This document shows positions 5,663 through 7,871 of a stretch of DNA of 7,871 bases, piece by piece. Below the pieces are notes generated by a model. The model saw only the letters and a list, made by a program, of their open reading frames with translations. It ran no database searches and was not told the origin of the DNA. The stretch lies in assembly GCA_013821615.1 (NCBI GenBank), contig JACDGQ010000130.1, positions 1 to 7,871 of the forward strand, in the 5' to 3' direction. Within the stretch, counting starts at the first letter, position 1. Each line of letters begins with the position of its first letter. Position numbers and translations under genes: made by a program. The DNA is from Planctomycetota bacterium (GTDB lineage: Bacteria > Planctomycetota > UBA11346).

Positions 5663-6889
5663 ATGCGCGCCTGCCTGCTCCTGCTCCTGGCCCTGTCCTG
5701 CCCCTGCCTGCGCGCCGGGGAAGGCCTGGTCATGGACCTGGTCGTGCGCTACGTGAACGACACCGTGGTCACCGGCTCGGACATCCGCGTGCGTGCGGCG
5801 GAGCGCTTCGAGGACTACACCCGCAAGGGCAAGCCGACGCCGTCCAACCGCGCCGAATCGATCGCCTTCTTCAAGGAGGCGCTGGAAGACCTCACCGACG
5901 AGGAACTGTTCATCCAGTACGGCAAGCAGTTCGCGACCGAGCACAAGATCCAGCTCGTCGACCACGATGCGATCGCCCAGCAGGTCATCGAGCAGGCCCG
6001 CTCCACCGGCCGGCGCATGACCCTGCGCGAGCAGGCCGAGCAGCGCAAACGCCTCGAGCGCTTCCGCACCATCCAGGCGGTGCTCGGCTATTTCGAGAGC
6101 CGCAACGCGCGCATCACGCCCAATGAGCTCTACGAGGAATACCTGGCGCGCGCCCACAAGTACCACCGCCCGGCGCAGGCCAAGGTCCTGCTGATCCTGC
6201 TGCGCCCGAGCGACAAGGCCGAGCGCAAGGAGGTGCGCGGGCAGAAGCTGGCGCTGTTCAAGAATCTCCAGAACGCGGTGGATGCCGGACTGAAGGCCAT
6301 CGTCGAGAGCCGCCTCGACCGTTATCTGGCGGGCTCGACCGAGGAGCAGGACCGCCTCCTCGAGGAGACCACGCGCGCGGTCGCGGCCATGGCCGCGCGC
6401 ACCGACCTGGTGCCCGCCGACCTGCCCCTGGTCGAGACCGCGCGCAGGATCGTCGAGCGCCAGGCGGCCTTCCGCGACCAGGACGCCACCCTCAAGCAGC
6501 TCGCCGACATCCGTGCCAAGCTCACGGGCCGCGATGCCACCGCCTTCATGGACCAGGCCAAGGCGAGCAGCCAGGGCCCGAAGGCCAGCGATGGCGGCGA
6601 CCTGGGCTGGATCGAGCCGGGCACCTACAGCCCGGGTTTCGACGCGGTCGCCTTCACCCTCGCGCCCGGCACGCTGTCCGAGGTCTTCTGGAGCGAGGAC
6701 ACCGCCAACCTGCTCTTCGTCAGCGAGCGCAAAGAGGCGCGCACCCTGCCCTTCGCCGAGGTCAGCGCCGAGATCGAGACCGAGCTGTTCGAGGTGCAGC
6801 GCGACGAGACCAAGAAGCGCATGGTGGCGATGCTGCGCGGCAAGGCCTCGATCGTGAACGCCATTCCCATCGATCAGGTTGTCGAGTAG
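5663..6889 (+). CDS. SurA-like periplasmic chaperone / parvulin-type peptidyl-prolyl isomerase
   Basis: A 408-residue secreted foldase. Residues 1-18 are a signal peptide (MRACLLLLLALSCPCLRA, cleavage likely before GEG). Residues about 24-165 match a SurA N-terminal chaperone domain: VRYVNDTVVTGSDI, then ALEDLTDEELFIQYGKQF and further charged helices. A parvulin-like strand KVLLILLRPS (174-183) starts the isomerase domain, and its C-terminal half is recognisable at 311-353 (GGDLGWIEPGTYSPGFDAVAF, then LFVSE). Between them lies a charged, mostly helical insertion of roughly 120 residues, far longer than the corresponding part of a typical parvulin domain. A C-terminal helix (about 363-390) follows, as in SurA. 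The role is probably folding of outer-membrane or exported proteins; isomerase activity is uncertain because of the insertion. The frame is open to 5555, but that would add residues encoded by the repeat element ahead of a good signal peptide, so 5663 is chosen. No Shine-Dalgarno is visible. Confidence 0.8.
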   Translation: MRACLLLLLALSCPCLRAGEGLVMDLVVRYVNDTVVTGSDIRVRAAERFEDYTRKGKPTPSNRAESIAFFKEALEDLTDEELFIQYGKQFATEHKIQLVDHDAIAQQVIEQARSTGRRMTLREQAEQRKRLERFRTIQAVLGYFESRNARITPNELYEEYLARAHKYHRPAQAKVLLILLRPSDKAERKEVRGQKLALFKNLQNAVDAGLKAIVESRLDRYLAGSTEEQDRLLEETTRAVAAMAARTDLVPADLPLVETARRIVERQAAFRDQDATLKQLADIRAKLTGRDATAFMDQAKASSQGPKASDGGDLGWIEPGTYSPGFDAVAFTLAPGTLSEVFWSEDTANLLFVSERKEARTLPFAEVSAEIETELFEVQRDETKKRMVAMLRGKASIVNAIPIDQVVE

Positions 6890-6918
6890 ACTTCTGGGCA
6901 GGGCTGGCGACGCCCGGG

Positions 6919-6934
6919 TGGCACGATCCTGGCT
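6919..6934 (+). promoter_or_regulatory. Candidate sigma-54 (-24/-12) promoter
   Basis: TGGCACG (6919-6925), four bases, then TGGCT (6930-6934) fits the sigma-54 consensus TGGCACG-N4-TTGCW with one mismatch and the required GG-N10-GC spacing (6920-6921 and 6932-6933). Transcription would begin near 6945, heading through the heptamer array into the sigma/anti-sigma genes. No enhancer-binding protein is encoded in the window. Confidence 0.4.
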
Positions 6935-6970
6935 TTGATCTCGTGGAACATTGCGCGTATCGACATACCT

Positions 6971-7012
6971 CGCCTCTCGCCTCTCGCCTCTCGCCTCTCG
7001 CCTCTCGCCTCT
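6971..7012 (+). repeat. Tandem heptamer array, unit cgcctct, six copies
   Basis: Six perfect contiguous 7-bp units, followed by a degenerate one (cgccctg). The unit differs by a single base from that of the array at 2238-2326 and lies in the same orientation. The frame of the downstream sigma gene is open through it and would encode repeated LASRLSP heptads, but those codons lie well before the sigma domains and are probably untranslated. Confidence 0.93.
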
Positions 7013-7097
7013 CGCCCTGATTGCACCTATCCTCATTCTCGTCAATGGGTTATATGCCATGACCGGGTCTGTCGACAACCTTCTCGAGCACGGGCGT

Positions 7098-7123
7098 GAA
7101 CCGGTAAGGTTGCCGGTGACGTC
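7098..7123 (+). promoter_or_regulatory. Candidate ECF-type promoter before the sigma factor gene
   Basis: GAACC (7098-7102), a 17-nt spacer and CGTC (7120-7123) match the general ECF promoter pattern (GAAC-type -35, CGTC-type -10). The predicted start, near 7131-7133, would be only a few nucleotides before the ATG at 7140, or about 75 nt before that at 7206. It would fit autoregulation by the encoded sigma factor. The motif is short and could be coincidental. Confidence 0.35.
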
Positions 7124-7139
7124 AGCGTCATCCCAGGCA

Positions 7140-7709
7140 ATGACCACCACGGCCCTGATCGGTGATTTGGCGAGCCTCGCCGGTATCGGCGCCGACGGCA
7201 ACGCCATGGCCCTGCTGACCCGCGAGGAAGGTGCGCTGCGGCGCGTCATCCAGCGCTACGTGCGCGACGCCAGCACGGTCGATGACCTCTACCAGGAGGT
7301 CAGCCTCAAGGTCCTGCGCCGCATCGACAGCGTGCGCGAGCCCGCGGCGCTGCGCGGTTGGCTGTTCCAGCTGGCGCGCAATGCCTGCCTCGACTACCTG
7401 CGCCGCGAGGACCGCCGCCAGGCCGGCGCCAGCGACATGCTCGGCGATCGCCCGGCGCTGGGCGATCTCGGCCGCAATCCCGGCGAGCAATTCCTCTCGC
7501 GTGAGCGCATCAGCGCGGTGCAGCGCGCGCTCGAACGCCTGCCCGAGAGCCAGCGCGAGGTCATCCGCCTGCGCATCGAGGAAGGCCTCGATCACGAGGC
7601 CATCGCCGCGCGCCTGCACATCAGCCGCCAGGCGGTCGAGGTGCGCCTGTGCCGCGGACGTGCCACCCTCAAGGATCAGCTCGATGAGATCCTGGGGGGT
7701 GAGCTGTGA
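7140..7709 (+). CDS. ECF-family RNA polymerase sigma factor
   Basis: A 189-residue group 4 (extracytoplasmic function) sigma factor. Region 2 spans about 24-93, including the core-binding and -10 segment (DDLYQEVSLKVL at 48-59, then GWLFQLARNACLDYLRRE). Region 4 spans about 121-183: ALERLPESQREVIRLRIEEG followed by the HTH DHEAIAARLHISRQAVEVRL, which reads the -35 element. Regions 1 and 3 are absent, as expected. The frame is open to 6951, but codons before 7140 use A/T third positions far more often than the gene body and include the heptamer array, so translation there is doubtful. ATGs at 7059 (216 aa) and 7206 (167 aa) are alternatives; none has a convincing Shine-Dalgarno. The stop codon overlaps the start of an anti-sigma gene, indicating co-regulation with its inhibitor. 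The stimulus is unknown. Confidence 0.9.
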   Translation: MTTTALIGDLASLAGIGADGNAMALLTREEGALRRVIQRYVRDASTVDDLYQEVSLKVLRRIDSVREPAALRGWLFQLARNACLDYLRREDRRQAGASDMLGDRPALGDLGRNPGEQFLSRERISAVQRALERLPESQREVIRLRIEEGLDHEAIAARLHISRQAVEVRLCRGRATLKDQLDEILGGEL

Positions 7710-7871
7710 ATCCGTCCGACGCCCAGCGCCCGCGCGAGCTGGCCTGCGACGAGGTCGTGCCGCTGCTGCCGATGGTCGCCGACGGCGCCATCGAGCCGGC
7801 CGCCGACACCCCGCTGTTCGAGCACCTCGCGCGCTGCAGCGACTGCCAGGACCATCTCGCCCGGCTCGACC
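7706..7871 (+). CDS. Zinc-binding anti-sigma factor (ZAS/zf-HC2), partial
   Basis: The first 55 codons of a gene cut by the window end. It starts with GTG at 7706 inside the sigma stop (GTGA, 4-nt overlap), with a G6 run (7694-7699) as ribosome binding site 6 nt upstream, so the two proteins are probably translationally coupled. The peptide shows the anti-sigma zinc finger: C14 in ELACDEVVPLLP, then H40-x3-C44-x2-C47 in EHLARCSDCQDHL. This is the HxxxCxxC signature of factors that hold ECF sigma factors inactive. Whether it continues into a membrane segment and an extracytoplasmic sensor cannot be seen here. Confidence 0.87.
   Translation, partial: MNPSDAQRPRELACDEVVPLLPMVADGAIEPAADTPLFEHLARCSDCQDHLARLD

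Noticed and set aside
6935..6963. Housekeeping-type promoter TTGATC-N17-TATCGA
   Set aside because: Spacing is good but the -10 is weak, and it directly abuts the better sigma-54-like match; kept only as an alternative.
7117..7124. tgacgtca palindrome as an operator
   Set aside because: An 8-bp palindrome is expected by chance and this one overlaps the candidate ECF -10 element; no independent support.
5648..7249. 533-residue open frame on the - strand
   Set aside because: Antisense shadow of the SurA-like gene and part of the sigma gene; it even translates the reverse of the heptamer array. No recognisable domain.

Overview
The window is GC-rich bacterial DNA with seven genes, all on the + strand. 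A SurA-like periplasmic foldase, an OmpA/Pal-type lipoprotein and a membrane-anchored peptidoglycan amidase point to a diderm (Gram-negative type) cell. GC content, the ECF sigma/zinc anti-sigma pair, the excisionase-type HTH on a membrane protein and the hydrolase type would suit Planctomycetota or another PVC-type lineage. That placement is inference; no rRNA or other phylogenetic marker is present.

Layout: (1) 1-783, membrane-anchored N-acetylmuramoyl-L-alanine amidase; (2) 921-2135, secreted alpha/beta hydrolase; (3) 2155-2326, a non-coding gap holding a tandem heptamer array with a short inverted counterpart; (4) 2381-3313, ferritin-like DUF455 protein whose C-terminus runs into a second heptamer repeat; (5) 3427-4467, a single-pass membrane protein with an N-terminal HTH; (6) 4624-5283, OmpA-like lipoprotein followed by a stem-loop terminator; (7) 5284-5662, a gap of visibly lower GC that contains nested inverted repeats; (8) 5663-6889, SurA/parvulin-like foldase; (9) 6890-7139, a gap with a third heptamer array and candidate promoters; (10) 7140-7709, an ECF sigma factor translationally coupled to (11) 7706-7871+, a zinc-type anti-sigma factor cut by the window end.

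Most of the identifiable genes concern the cell envelope: wall cleavage, wall anchoring, outer-membrane protein folding, a membrane-tethered possible regulator and a sigma/anti-sigma switch. Apart from the sigma/anti-sigma overlap, the genes are spaced 67-250 nt or more apart and look like separate transcription units, so a shared envelope-stress regulon is a hypothesis only.

The most unusual non-coding feature is a set of intergenic 7-bp tandem repeats at three sites, two of them built on units that differ by one base, plus an imperfect palindromic element between the lipoprotein and foldase genes. No complete novel defence or mobile system could be recognised.
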